A stretch of DNA of 64,000 nt from Heterobilharzia americana (Eukaryota; Platyhelminthes; Trematoda; Strigeidida; Schistosomatidae): contig OX104134.1 in the NCBI GenBank assembly GCA_944470555.2, positions 108,618,701 through 108,682,700 on the forward strand, given 5' to 3'. Position numbers and translations under genes: made by a program. Shown piece by piece: positions 34,720-47,750 of this stretch (the first letter of the stretch is position 1; each line of letters begins with the position of its first letter). The notes below the pieces were generated by a model. It saw only the letters and a list, made by a program, of their open reading frames with translations. It ran no database searches and was not told where the DNA came from.

Positions 34720-37430
34720 GCTGCTGGTGACTTCACATGCACAGAGATAATTTTTCCCGGTGATTTTCGGCACAGAAATAGAAACATAAACCAGCATTAT
34801 CTCTCTGCGATGTTGTTTCCCTGGTGTCCGTCCTGACTGCTATGCAAGACGTGTGTCTCGTAGTATATGATGCTCTACAGTCAGACGTAACTTAATTCTG
34901 TTGAACCACAGTTTTGCATTTGGAGCTAGAACCCGGTCTCCATGGGTCCAGTTACCTTGTCGTCATCCTTAAAGCCATCGGATCATGAGAACCAACCTTT
35001 GTTTGACAGGTGTCACCTGTTATTCAGTGATGCTTGCATTTTCCTGCAGGACCGATCATAAAGTGGTGGTACGTATTGCTCAGAATACGTACACCTTGCT
35101 TATCCGCAGTTATGGAGTTGCCGCGTGACCCTCGCGGCACGAAGATCGTGCAGTGATTTCACGCAGTACCAGTTTTGCTGGCAGAGAGAAAGAAACGATA
35201 TCTGTAGGGGCTGGCTTCGGTTTTATAAGTGAAGTACGTGTAAGACTGGGGACGTCGACAAGAGTTTGGACTGCGGCCCTTGTGGTTCGCAGCTGTTGAT
35301 GCTGCTCTGCTGATTGGAATCTACGAGCCGTGTATGGCGAAGTGCAACTTCTCTTCCGCTCTGTGTCCTAAATTATTGGCTCACGGCAAACTGCTTGAAC
35401 CACCGATAACATACCTTTCCAATACAGTAGCTGATAAAGTTTCTATGGATAAAAATTTTTAACCCTGCCATGGATTCTAATTTGAATTTCTCGTCTTTTT
35501 ACCAGTGTTCAGAGTCTCTTACAAGCCTTAAGGGGTATATTTGGTATACCGTTGTACGGTGGTGTATTTTCGAAGAATTCTGGACCGTGCAAACTCGTGT
35601 AGTTTTTTCCGTGCTGCCTTTTAATGATGTTCTATAGTAGGAAGTGAGATATTGGTGCTTTTCAACAGAAAGCGTTTGGACCATGTCATTATGGAACCTA
35701 CCGTTGCTCATGTCAGCGGTAGGGTTTAGTTTGTTAAACGTATATACTCCGCCTTTAAAATAGTTCTTAGTTTCACCTTTGGCCAGCCTATTGTGTCCAC
35801 ACGCATTTTCATGACATGAGTTTCGTGAACGCAGCAGTTTTCCTGCTAGCTTCTGTAGGGCCGACATTCCGGGCTGGTTGATGGTATCAGTTACTGGCTT
35901 CAGTTTTGTGCCGGGTCTGATTCAGAGCATTGGATTCTTCCGAGACATTCTTTAGATAACCAAAGGATGATAATACACGTGCCGCAGCCGTCCTTTTCCC
36001 CCGGTTGTTGTGGCATCATGTCCGGTCCGGTGAAGAAAAAACCCAAGCCTTAGGTGGTTAGAGGGTTACGCGCCGTGCGATAATCGTTGTTCCTAGACTG
36101 CAAGCAGAGTATCAAGGCTGGTTGGTACCACTGTTTTTATGTAGGCCTACCTTTATAACTATCGACTTAATGTTATTCGATGCGATATTCAAATTTGATC
36201 AATTTTATTCCTCCACCTGTAGTGTAACTTGATAGTATATGTAACGGCCAAAATCCGGTTAGTTGCTTTACACTCTCTAGAGGCGTAATTACGTGCCATG
36301 ATTTTTACCGTCGGAAGTGAAATGTCCTGCACCTCATTTGAGGGAATCTGGTGGAGGACGTCACAAAATATGAAGTCTAGCTTTGATGAAAGTGTCTTAA
36401 ATACCGCAATAGTGATGAAGTTAACCGGGAATTCCGTTTTTGCCAGTGTTTCATTAATGAATTCGTCACAAATCAAGAGGCCTAACGACAAAAAGTATCA
36501 CGTTCGAGCCAATTAGGACAACATTCCTGATTTTCAAGGAAAATTTCCCCAATGTCCACTATCCTTGTTTATGGTCTTTTGGATTTCTCAATTCTACACC
36601 CGTTTTCCCAAGTGATTATTATTGGTGTTCAATCTTTTAGATGAACGTCCGACTGAGGAACTGAAGCCCAACTAACCTTGCATTAGTTCTGGCTCTGAAG
36701 ATATGTCTCTGCCTGGCGTCACTAATTGTCGTGCTGTCATCTCTTACTGAATCCGCAGGTTTGGTTTTGTTAATTTTTATCTTAAATGGGTCTTGTTGGC
36801 ACTAAAACATAATTGTTTAACACGGGGTTAGTTTGGCTTTTAGCTGGTCGACCTACGCTGCCTGAGGATAAATCGTTGTCTGGTGTTATCGGTGGTCGAG
36901 CATTTTTGAAGTCGTTGTGTCCTCAGAGTGGCTGCAAGTGGAGCCTTGTTTGTGGTTTTCCCACACTCAGCTGGAAGTTTAGAGTGCAGAAAGCCTAGAT
37001 AGTTTAAAGGGTGTGTTCGCAACAAAGTGACTGAATTTTACCACGGCACTTTAAAATATGGAGCCGTTTCAAGCCTGCTGCGTCTTGATAATAATAGTAT
37101 TGAGGAGGCCAAACCTGAGATTTTGGGTGATGACTTTATTAGCTTTGGAATAACTTTTCAGCCCCGCAAACCACAAGTGTGGATCTGTGGCCCTTGAATC
37201 TAATGGCTGAGAGTCTTCGAAGAAAGAAAGAAATAAGGAAAGGAAGGAAGAAATGCTTTAAAGCATTAAAAATTCATCACAATAAATGGTCGCCAATATG
37301 TGGGTGCAAGGAAAAACTAGGATAAAGGGTACGCAGAGCATGAAGAACGAAGAACTATCCGCGTAAAGGGGGGCCGGTTGAATTGAATCTCCCGAGACCG
37401 AGAGTTCAGGCGTGGTTGTTGTGGCAGATC
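34720..37430. other. No recognised gene
   Basis: GC content is higher and CpG more frequent here than in the ENGase introns. Frames such as 35499-35867 minus (122 codons), 36189-36491 minus and 36813-36998 plus show no family motif. Old mobile-element sequence is likely but could not be named. Confidence 0.4.
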
Positions 37431-37439
37431 CTCTCATTG

Positions 37440-39470
37440 TACTGCCTGAGTCAGGCAGGGAGGCAAGTAGCTGGCACTTTCAGAATCCCAGTTGAACGAA
37501 CACAATGGTGATCGCCTACTACAACTGTGCTCAGGTAACCGTTTATTTTCAGCCAGCGCAAACTTCAGAGACATGAAGAAGCTTTTAATGTGGTGTTCAC
37601 TTACCTCAACTCTGCGATGAACACGGAGGGACCACGCCGCCATTGTTCGTCGTTGGACAGGGTAGGTGAAGAACTGGCGCCCCTTCTCGTACACGTATTT
37701 GGATGGCGCAAATGTCTATGTCTCTTTGAACGTCGGAAACACTTCAGCAGCAAGACCGTCAAGAGTGCGCTTCGACAATGAGACCTCTAAAGCCACTTCC
37801 AGCCTGAAACTATCTGGGCACTAATCGGAAGGAACAATGTCACTCATCCAGAAGAAGCTCTGCTCTCTCTCTGGTCTGCCATAAAGATAGCGTAGTCGAC
37901 CGTCAACGGGGTGGTTTGAAAGCTTTAATGGATATCAACATATTCTTCAGAATTATTAGACGCGCACCAACGCACCCTCGAAGGCTTTGAGCACAATAAG
38001 GAGCGAGTGCAACTCGAATGTAGACTGACAAAATGTCTACACTATGTCCACGAACAGTGGAGGGCAACAACTTGAGGGGTTAAAATCGCAGAGGTGACAG
38101 GTAACATTAGACAGTTATTCAGACCATTGGGGAAACTAAGGCTTAAAGATCAAGACTTAGTGAGACTTTAGAGGAGTAGAATGGGTCTGCGATTCAGTCG
38201 CAGATGAGACAACCAGAATGACGGGCGCAAAACGTCGGGAAACAGTCCAACAGGCCTCCAGCTACTAGTACGTTAGCCGCTCTCCAGACGAACTCCAAAC
38301 AAAACATCCAGAGGGGCCCTGAACACCAGCGGAAGTCAAGAAAGCGGTAGATAACTTGAAATGAGGAAGGGTAGCAGGGTCAGATGGACTGATTCCTGAG
38401 GTACATAGGGACCGTGATGCAGCGACTTCAGTCAAGTTAGCTGAAGCGTTAAACAGTGTATGGGAATCGAATGTGATTCCCGCCGACTGGTCCCAATCAC
38501 CCACCGCTCCAGTCTTCAGGAAAGGCGAAATGTTCTCTCAAAATAGCCCCGGTGGAGTAAGCCTGACGAACACCGTCTAAGATCCCCAGTCAATTAATTA
38601 TTCAACGCCCGAGTGCAGCTTGGGAGTAGCAAAGCCAAGAAGACAAGGCGGGATTTAGAACTCGTCGTGATTGTATCGACAGAATATTCACATTCTTCTA
38701 GGTTCTCGAACACAGACATGCCTACTGACGCCCAACAATAACTGTATTTATATAAGTGAAGATGTCATTAAGCTCCGTTGATCAAGAAGTCTTATGACAA
38801 TATCTCTCATCGAAAAGGGTACCAGGTGAGTACATCATCCTATCACACGCCTCTTACTGAACCTCCTGTGGGTGTCAGAGCCTGCAGAGATGTCGGGTGA
38901 GCCACACACCTCGACTGGTGTCCGCCAAGGGTGTTGACTCTCTCCATTCCTCTTTGATTTTATCACAGAGCTTCTTATGAGGGTCCTCTCTGGACGTGTG
39001 ACCACACAGGGATTAACCCGATCATGGGTGAAGTTTCAGGGGAACTAGAATACACAGATGACACGGTGCTGTTAGGCGAAGACAATTATAAGACGCGGAA
39101 TCCCCAGTATATGAAGCCCCTGCTGTTCATTTGAATCATGTGGGGTGGCGCAGACTAGCCAGTTGGGGTCGGCGGGACAAGAGGAACCAGTGGGTGAGGA
39201 CTTTAGTTGATATGACTCAGAACCGATGTCAGTGGCGCAGACGCAGACATATACCATCCGCAAATTAACATCCGTACCTAACCCAATCATCTCATTCTCT
39301 TTTTCTGTATTTTGTTACTTTCAACTTCTGCTCCTTTGACCTAGTTTTCTTCCTTCGGCTTTACTTCGTCGTCTTATTACTTGGAGTGCTGATATACGAT
39401 GTGGCTACCTGAACCGTCACTCAGTAATGCTTGTTCCTATGTTGGTGTCGCTGACGACGATGGCGATGAT
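37440..39470 (+). mobile_element. Decayed RTE copy (endonuclease middle to 3' end)
   Basis: Plus-strand relic beginning in the endonuclease at LSQAGRQVAGTFRIP (compare LSEAERHLGGTFGIP). It runs through the linker and RT, with a GVRQGC-like segment near 38930 and tacacagatgacacggtgctg near 39050 where YADD is expected (read as YTDDTVLLGED). It ends with the family 3' UTR and the signature gaaccgtcactcagtaatgc near 39410. Frames on the opposite strand at 37434 and 38265 are antisense shadows. Many stops; inactive. Confidence 0.7.
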
Positions 39471-40009
39471 GACACTTCCACAGCTTATGGGAAATAACCC
39501 TAGCTTGTTAGGTCTATCACTTCAGTTTGGTTATCCATGTCAGTTACAAGAAGTCTATCCCGGCAATGTTCAGCTTCCCTTGACCCACGATTTTAGTGGC
39601 CCGTTCGACAAGCAAAGACTGCTTCCTATTCCCTTTCACCCAAAGGTTGGTAGACTTAGATTGACGCCAACTCAGTTTGATCAAGATGAAATGAATCCTA
39701 CATCCCAAAGTCACCTGACCGACAGATACCAACATTGTGTATGACAAAGAAAAGACAAGAAGCGACACTTAGTCCAGACGACCGTGGTTAGTCTCATAGG
39801 AAGAACAAAAGTTCAGTGAGGGCCAATCACTTTGAAGCATGCACTGACCAATCGAACTCAAGTGTACAAAGGTCAACACAGCTGTTGATGAAAACGCACT
39901 TTGTCGACAACTTATAAATCTGTCTTACATGAAGAATAAAAATATCCAGAGTTTTGATGGGTTTATCATCCTGGAAACTACCATTTGCCTTATTGCCACC
40001 CATCCATAT

Positions 40010-40710
40010 GGGATCACAGTGTATCCCCAGTGGTCCTACTGACTGCCAAGGAAACTTCTGACGGCCCTGTGGATCATTTTCGTCACCGAAAACATCACCG
40101 TCCACAAAGCGAAATGGACGGATTGCCTGACATTGGTCTTTTTCAACATCCGCCCCACCCCCAAAGTAGAAATACGATGTACTTCAGTAGAAATAGTTTT
40201 GCGGAACCGCATCCCGCTAACTGGCGAAAGCGTTGCCTCGGAAGGTAGTGAGCCAAATGCCACCGACGCACATAGCTATACTGAAAATCTTCCACACTCA
40301 CGCGTCAACTCCAACCATCACCCATCCGTGCACAGGGCAGGAAGCTGCGGTTGGCTGTGTAGCCTCAGGACTGTACATGTTTTTGTGGGCTGTGGTGCTG
40401 TTCCAAAAGCCCTAAAATCGCCCTACAGTGGACCCCTTAGAAAGATGAGAGAGAAATAAAAGTCCTTCATCTACAAATCAGGAAGGCAACATATTTTAAG
40501 TGTGTCAACCGATTGTGACCCACCCCGTCTACATAGCCATGGCCAGGAAGGCCCGTTACATCGGAATCTGAAAAAGATTGGAGCATTCGTAAAGGCCGTG
40601 AGCCCTCCGGTGAAGCCACTACTAGTGGTACCGATACAGAACCTACCGCACGTATTGGCAAGGGTGCAGACTGGTCTAAAGGGTGTACAGAGTTCGTTAG
40701 TTAGGGTCAC
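40010..40710 (+). mobile_element. Ty3/Gypsy retrotransposon fragment (integrase C-terminus)
   Basis: A plus-strand frame around 40133-40459 reads TLVFFNIRPTPKVEIRCTSVE-type sequence (intact elements have LPLVLLGIRS...CTAAELVYG), then RNRIPLTGESVAS. Further on are VHVFVGCGAVPKALKSPYSG and PLRKM, matching the C-terminal THVFVRHDAVRKPLQPPYDGP block of Gypsy integrases. After a stop, SVSTDC matches the VSIDRLKPA motif. The catalytic integrase core and RT are not seen upstream, where an RTE relic ends. It is a short dead remnant. Confidence 0.6.
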
Positions 40711-40726
40711 TGCAACTTTTGTGGTA

Positions 40727-41200
40727 TCAGTATATTTGCTGTCGCAAATATTTGATCATTTTGCGCACAAACACTGTGTTCTCATCTGCATAGTTTTTAT
40801 TTTCTGCTTTTTGTTTAGTGCTGAAAAACATTAGAAGCTTAAAAAGATAAAAATGATAGAAGACCTCAGGCCAGGAAGGATTTCTTGTTTGTCCACTATC
40901 AGTTTCCGTAATTGTCTCGTTTGTCCTCAACTTTTTACCATCATAGTGTTCCTTACTTCTCCCATCGCAGAACGTAGGAAACAACTTCAAATTGGATGCA
41001 ATTAGTCCCCGACGATGCCACTCAGATCCTTCTGCCTTTCGCTGTGCCAAGTTCCTCCTTGCACACCACTCGTGGGAGTTTTTATCGCCATGAGGAGCGT
41101 TTTGTCCAGACCCAAAGTTTTGTTTTCGGTGGGTGTACAGGTTTGCAGGAGCTTCGGAAGCCCACTCATTACCCAGTCTATCTTCACTAGGGAAAGTCAC
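40727..41200 (-). other. Unrecognised 157-codon open frame
   Basis: The longest unexplained frame in the window, on the strand opposite the Gypsy fragment. It is rich in Lys, Arg, Glu and Asn in the middle (SEWHRRGLIASNLKLF) and has no signal peptide, membrane segment or known motif. Position between a pol end and a candidate LTR suggests mobile-element DNA. It may be chance. Confidence 0.2.
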
Positions 41201-41391
41201 TAGCCTGGTACCTCATAGTTGCCCACTTGGGTTGAAGGTTGTCAGTGTTCCGCGAACCTTCGGTGGAGGGATACTGAGTAGCTCACCTCTCCGTCACCAA
41301 ACTTCAGCCGGGGCCAAAATGAATAGTTCAGGGTGTACCGCCTACATATCAACTAAATAATCTTCTAGCTCGTCTCCGGATGCTTAGTATG

Positions 41392-41711
41392 TGTTAAGTT
41401 TTGTTTTAACTGATAAGCGCCTGAACAGGCCTCGATGCTATTTTGCGGTCGATTTATGGTAGTTAACACGTTCGTCCTAAAAGTTACCAGCTCACTCATA
41501 TTAGCCATATTAGATGAACAAACCTTTTCCCTAAAAATCACTTTCGCTCCTATTATACTTTGGTATACTTCTCTTCTGAGAACATTCCTAAATAACTCAG
41601 TCTTTGATTTGTTTGTAGTCTTCAGTGCGCAGGCGTCAGGTGAGGCACTGACAAAGCAAGTACTAGGGCATGTCCTACCATAAAGCTTCTTGTCTGGCAG
41701 CAGGCAACACA
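41392..41711 (+). repeat. Candidate Gypsy LTR
   Basis: A 320-bp segment that starts TGTTAAG and ends ACACA, close to the TG...CA rule, located downstream of the Gypsy integrase end. Its inner part is shared with 8075-8170. No second LTR, polypurine tract or target duplication was found, so this is only a suggestion. Confidence 0.3.
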
Positions 41712-43390
41712 AATGGTTCAGACTCTGCTTATTCATCCAAATAAAATAAAATCGCCTACATAAAGAAATGTTCTACTCTCCGATTGTTGACTGGAGGCAT
41801 TTCGTGCGCTGCAGATATGTGAAGCACAAAAAATGGAGAACGACATCCGCAACTTTAACTAAAGGTGGTGAACCTCTGAATGAGCCACTAAAGTGAACGG
41901 AATTCGGCTAATGGTCATCTTAAAATCAATTGCGATGCCTAGCTGTGGCGGACATGCGATCAATTTAGCATGAAGAGACAAAAAAGAACTTTTCGGCACA
42001 GAGGGTTTAATACCGTCTATGTTGCATATCTGGATGCGTCAATGAACTTGCAGGTGTAAACCACTGTGATAGTAGAAGGAATAGGCCGGTGCGTGTCTGC
42101 CTATATTCAGGATCTTCAGGACTAAAACCCTTGGGGAATCGAGCCACTATTAAACTCCTTGGGAATGAACTGTTTAAATTGCTTGAATGATACTTTCGCG
42201 TGTAGACTAAGCCCGGTTTTCGCCCACATTTCTGCCGGAAACTGTCATACCTGCAGATGGATACAAAAACTCGTCATTCCACTCGGTGTACATTATCGGT
42301 ATGTGAAGTACAGTTTTACTTCCAGCCTAGGGATCGCCACCGCTTGGGTTGAATAGGAGGTGGCAAACAACACCAAAGATTTTCACAGACAAAAGTAATG
42401 ACCATATCTGCAAAATTCAGGAGTAACGATTATTATTGTTGTTGCGAGATAAGCAATTGGGGAAGAACCGCCCTGTTTGGTTGCAAACAGCACTGGATAC
42501 CCGAATCTTCAGGGCCAATTCCAAGAGAAGCCGTAAAGTTGCAGGTGAAGTGCCGGGATGATCGTTTCAAAGCAATTACATCTTGAGCGTGTCCATCAGA
42601 AAAGGAAGCGGATATGGTATCATTTATGGGGCACTTAAATTAGTGAGTGATAAAGGATAAATAGGAAAAGAGAGGAACCAAGTAAAAGAGTTGCGGATGA
42701 GAAGACTTGCGGAAAAGCTGTTATCCTGTCAAGGACGAACTACGATGGTATTCTAATTAGTGACATTTAAGTGGGCAGTCAGAACTCGGCGGAGGGTAAT
42801 TTAGTTGAGAAGAATATAAAACAGTTATACTATGGTGTAGAGGAACACTGGATGTCTACTGGAATTCAACTACCCTAGAACATCTGTACTGAACTGGTGC
42901 AGTTCGGCCACTAGGGGCTGTCGTTTACGTCCTAGATAAACAGCATACACGGCAGCATACAGGAAAAATCTTTCTGGGGCCTGTAGCACTGCAATTACAT
43001 ACCCACACATAGAAGTATAGCGGTGAACAAGTCCAAGATGTTGAGAGAATAGGAATTCGAACAAGTGCCAAACGGAAGGAAAACTTTGGGGCCAGGGAGT
43101 GAAGCGAGAGAAGTCCTCGTGTGCACAAAGGAGAATGTAGTGTAGAAATGCTGGGGGGAGGGGGGCAGTGGCATAATCAGGCTGTTTCCAGCAACATAAA
43201 CAAGTCAGCTTATTCTACGCCGTTGGGAGTCATATGGGTATGCTATTTACAAGATAATGACCATCTTACCGCGACAACGCAAGCCCATCGGTCAGTCAGG
43301 TGGGGGATCCAACCAGGAAACTGCAGAACGTTAATGGCTGACAGCCCACATCCGTGGGTCATTTGGCGGCTATAAGGGTCAGCGAGTACC
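41712..43390. other. No recognised gene
   Basis: Several short frames without motifs. The right end runs into a CR1-like relic, so part of this stretch may be older CR1-like sequence too diverged to recognise. Confidence 0.4.
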
Positions 43391-43399
43391 AGACCAATT

Positions 43400-44110
43400 C
43401 AAAAACAACGGTGAATTTGGAACTATCATATTAACATCACTTGAACTAGGGCTTCCAGAGTGCTGTGATCACTTGGAGGCGCCCTTAAGTGTTTTGATGG
43501 CGAAATATTTGGGATGCTATTCCAGACACATGTAAGACCTTATCTGGAGAACTGGATGCAGGTGACTAGGCTGCTTCAGAAACAGCAGACACACTTGAAC
43601 GCGTGCAGAGAGCGGGGGTTAAACTGGTAACGGAGCCCCCCACACACACCATGAAAGGTTAGTAGGGAGATAAAACCTTTCCACTGTAGCCTAACATAGG
43701 AAAAGGCGCGATTCTTTTTGACTTATCGCACCTTAAATAATGATTTAGGTGTTGACCTCTCTTATCTTTCTGTTCCTTCCAGGACTTATTATCACAGAGG
43801 TTACTGTAAATTTCCAAAAGAAGCGGCCGAATGAACCACGAGTCTGAGACAGATTAACAAGCAATTGGAACTTGGTACCAGAGTTGACGGTTACGGTTCC
43901 GTCGATTAATACCTCCAAGGAGAAACCAGCTCTTCACAGAGATATCTTCTGAAGGGGGTTACCACAAGCTTGACCCTAACCCTCGTAGTGAAGGGTGGGT
44001 AATTAAATATTGGATTTGACTATATGTTGAAGACGTGTCCACATCACCCAGTGACTTATTCAAGAGAGAATTAGACGAGTAGTGGGACTTGTTTGAAAAG
44101 AATTTTTTTC
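43400..44110 (+). mobile_element. CR1-like relic (RT C-terminal domain)
   Basis: The plus strand reads IFGMLFQTHVRPYLENW and, after frameshifts, LNACRERG, then VDLSYLSVPSRTY and KFPKEAAE. The order fits the CR1 C-terminal region (LYTTHVRPHLEY, LERVQRRATK, later a short RGH/R-rich end). It is far more diverged than the two copies at 18.9-24.3 kb. Catalytic RT motifs are absent. Confidence 0.5.
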
Positions 44111-46180
44111 CATTGATTCACAGCCTTCTATCGTGAAACTGCAAATCGAATATGAGATTTTAAGGTTGGAGTTGGAGATATTTGGAGGGATGGAGCAAGC
44201 TTTGCGTTACTTTTACTCTCATGGTTTGTGGGTTCGCGGACGACTCTACAATCCCCCTTGGCAACCAAAGGGATGACCAATGGTTCTTATTTTGGTTGGG
44301 AAGTTGGTGTTTCATATAATGAAAAACACCTGGTTCCGTTAGTTGAATCCACTCCCAGTTCACAGTTGGGTACTCAAGGTGTTTCTAAGTTGTGTTACTC
44401 AATTTGAAATAAGGTATTCATCACAAGGTTGTTCTGAACTGACTACGAGAATGCTCGTAATTCCCTCATTTCCTACAGGTTAAATTTCTCAATCGTTTCC
44501 TAATTCGTGCTCTCATGGTTAATAAAACGACGCTGTGTGTATATATATAAGCCGACTCAATAATTTTTCCGGGCCAAAGTGATCAGCTTGGGTTCATTCT
44601 AATCGTAAACTAATAAGTTCAAAGTTATCTCAACGATAGTTCATTTTAGATCAAAGTGAACTAATTCCGGTGCTAGCCGTCACTGAATTCGCAGTCAGTC
44701 TTTTCGGCTAGTCACTCTTGTGCTGTATAGACTAGTTATTGCGTTATTTGTTCTTGAAGGATGATACATCCACTTGGCAATTATCATGTACTTAAGTGAG
44801 GAATCTAAGACCAAATTTCTCGACGTAGGGCGGAGACTACGTTAAATTTATGCTACCCTGTCTTCATTGTAGTTTTGTTGGACAAGTTCTTTAACTCAAA
44901 ACCAACCTTAAGTATTCATTAAAAATACATGCAAGTCTCTTAACTTTCCTGTTTGACGATCACCGGATGGAAAATTTTTATTTTATCTCTAGAATCTTTC
45001 ATATTACTTTGACTCAGCAAAATAATATATGTCATCTGTTCCCACCTAATTTTTGAGGGCCATTGTGGACCTACAGCCCAAAGTTAACCCATCGTTGACT
45101 GTGTTATAATCTGTTATTGACCGAAGCTTCGATAATATCTTTGGAAATTCTTAATAAGCACAAACTTTGGCAGATTTCCATTCTCGGTGGTGACTACCAC
45201 AATGCCCCATGACTTCATGTTGCCTCGATAATTTTTCTTGAAGTCGTCCATAATATTGTTTAGTTAGTGTAAGAGTGAGACTTGGGGATTGTGGTAGATT
45301 GTAGTTCAAGAGGATATCCTTCAGTATCCCGGATATTTTAGTGGTTCCTTTTGAAATGAGTTTCAATAATGCTTTTTTGATCTTACTTTTTGTTTCAGAT
45401 CCGCAGCTTAAAGTGTAAACCCCTTGCTTGTCCCTTTTTGTTACTCCATGTAACCGAGTGACAATCTACGTTAAACAGTATTCATATCCTGTCAGTTTAA
45501 TTTTTGATCCTGAGGCCGATAAAGTACGCGCATGTAGTTTCTAACTGACTGTTTGATATCCTCACTGGCCTCATATGTTGCAAAACATTAAAATATTAAA
45601 GTGTTTGAATCTACGAGCTTCTATGCAAATTCCCCTTCCTCTAACTTTCTTGCTGGTTTAATGTGTTGCTGAATTACATAGAAGTATCTGTGATTCTTCG
45701 CGTTCTCTAAACGAAGTCGTAGTCAGTATTTGTTTTAAATGGCTGCACGTTCTAATTCAGTCTTTATATCGATTTAGTTTAGGTGTCTCGGAGGGGACCT
45801 ATGAAAGGGAATACCTACGACTAGGGATTACTTATTTTTTTCTAAGACTGAAACTAAGGTGGTTGCTAGTTTGAATGCTTATTGTTTACTCTTGTGCGTT
45901 TCTGATGATCCGATTAACGAAAATTTACGACAAGGAACCATAAATTCTCCAGCACCGAGAATGAAAAGTCTTTGTGACCGAACTTGGCTTTAAGCAGTTG
46001 TGTGCTAACAACATAATTACAGAAATCTTATTCTAATTACCTTGCTAGTTTTCGAGGGTACATAGCTTAGTAGCACCTCGAAGAATCTGCTAAGCCTTCT
46101 TTGCCTCGTCATAGGTATGTACAAAAAGGATGAAATATGTAAAAAGTTACCTATTACTCCCCACATCATTAGCCTCGACC
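44111..46180. other. No recognised gene
   Basis: AT-rich. One minus-strand frame at 45151-45366 has GRLQEKLSRQHEVMGHCG, not assigned to a family. No splice-supported exon related to the ENGase gene downstream was found here. Confidence 0.4.
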
Positions 46181-46192
46181 GAAAGCTGCTAC

Positions 46193-46770
46193 TTCAACGT
46201 GGTGGTCGGACTTGCATACCACAATGACCCAACGAGTTATGCTAGTGGAACACTTGTTCCTTCGAGGTCTTATCATACCAGAATGGTCTTTTGAATAGTG
46301 GTTAGATGAAAAGCAGTTACTGTTGTGGTGTAAATTACCACACTATGATGGGGGTTCGAGGGCGAAGTCGTACTGCTGCTAGCTGGATGGGGTGTGACAG
46401 CAGTAAGGTGTTTCCTTTGGATGACCAGCAGTGCCATGCTGATGCTGCCTTCTCAATGGAAGGGGGGGTTAGAAAAGGTCGGTCCCAAAAATAACACACT
46501 TCACCATGCCCCATGGTCTGCCAGGTCGGTGGTGTTCGTTCGTTCGTCATTTCTTTTCTACCATCCGGCCTCAAAAGTTCAAAACAACCATACCCAAAAG
46601 GCTGGGTGTAATAGGCCTCAAGCAGATGTCCGATGGGCTCTTCGGTCACAAATCTCTTTCAGGTACCTTATGAAAAAATAGCCTTCCATGGTGTGGGCAG
46701 CCGGGAAGTGTCAACCGCCCTCACAACTCTATTAGCATTCAAGTTTCCTCAGACTGCATGTCACCAGCAA
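46193..46770 (+). repeat. Isolated 5' leader of the RTE family
   Basis: This segment matches the first 570-580 bp of the element at 973-4830 (its 4830-4250 in reverse), by eye at about 90 percent, starting at acgtggtggtcgg. Similarity stops near 46770, before the endonuclease. It is therefore a 5' end without a body. The antisense frame at 46335-46649 and its twin at 4393-4683 are shadows of this leader. Confidence 0.75.
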
Positions 46771-47325
46771 TGTGAAATTCCGACCTTCAGTTAAATCTGT
46801 TTTGTCCCTAACTTCCACTTCAGTGAATTCAGTTTTATATGCCTTTCAGTCAGTGTTCTGATGACAATTGGAGCCAGTCAGTCATCTGTGTCGTTATTTT
46901 TTAAGAGGTAGTTATCCACCTGTATTTAAAACTGCTGGTATTAGCACTCCAAGTTGTAAAAGAAGGAAAGCGTGTTACAAAAGTAAATGTATTCCAAGAC
47001 TGAGTATATCAGGGACTACTCGAGGTGTTACGTCACCCAATGTTGACACTGAACCTGACAATACTACTAAGCATCAGGTTAAGTTGCCTCTTTTCTATGT
47101 ATGCTGTCGTTGCCAGGATAACGTAGGTGCAGAAACCTGCTATAAAGTTAAGGCACCGGCTGTTCTGGAGTATTGACTGCTTCTTACTAGGTATATTGGC
47201 CTATTAGTCATAGCCTTTATGGATTGGTGTTATATAGGAAGGTATGTATCTTGTTCCCATTGCTTCGGATACTCATTATCCAATTTCATTTAATATTATG
47301 CAAGTAGGTGATCGTTAGTGAAGCT
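46771..47325 (+). other. Unrecognised Cys-rich open frame downstream of the RTE leader
   Basis: A plus-strand frame at 46868-47176 (102 codons) ends with FYVCCRCQDNVGAETCYKVK; CCRC and a later Cys give it a zinc-binding look. It has no counterpart in the better RTE copy. It could be an exon of an unknown gene or another element's ORF1; nothing decides. Confidence 0.25.
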
Positions 47326-47329
47326 TGGG

Positions 47330-47750
47330 TAACAGACAAAATCGAAAAAGCACCAGTCATTACTGTTACACCACATATCAGCTCATCAAGCGAAAAAGTA
47401 TGAAGGTGGAAGATAAAGATATCGAGAAAGCAATTAAAAGGAGTAAAAGTTACGATCAGATAGAAAAGAGGAATGAGACAATACTGAAACTTAGTATGAC
47501 AATTAAGATGAAGATAATGGTTAGATTCAACTGCTAAATTGACAGCGATTCTGAGCCGTCACCCAAAGTCCCCAACCGCTGGTTTCTGTTGTCACGTAAA
47601 CCTCCACAGAAGCCAGTGGTTTGAGACTGTAGGTAAAGTAACATATCTCAAACGATGCAATCAGTGTCAGCCCATAGCATTTATATAGTTTACATGACCT
47701 AACCTCTGCATTACTCGTGTATTGGAAGTCTTTGCACGCCATCAGCCTTC
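47330..47750 (-). mobile_element. RTE 3' UTR fragment, antisense
   Basis: The plus strand here resembles the plus strand at 1020-1260: caccacatatcag with tcatcaag, aagatgaagataatg, and gacagcgattctgagccgt with ccccaaccgctggttt in place of the versions there. Hence the fragment has the same minus orientation as that element and covers only its 3' part. Confidence 0.6.

Noticed and set aside
39427..39744. 105-codon plus-strand frame between the RTE 3' end and the Gypsy fragment
   Set aside because: No Gypsy or other motif could be aligned; Pro-rich composition alone is not evidence.
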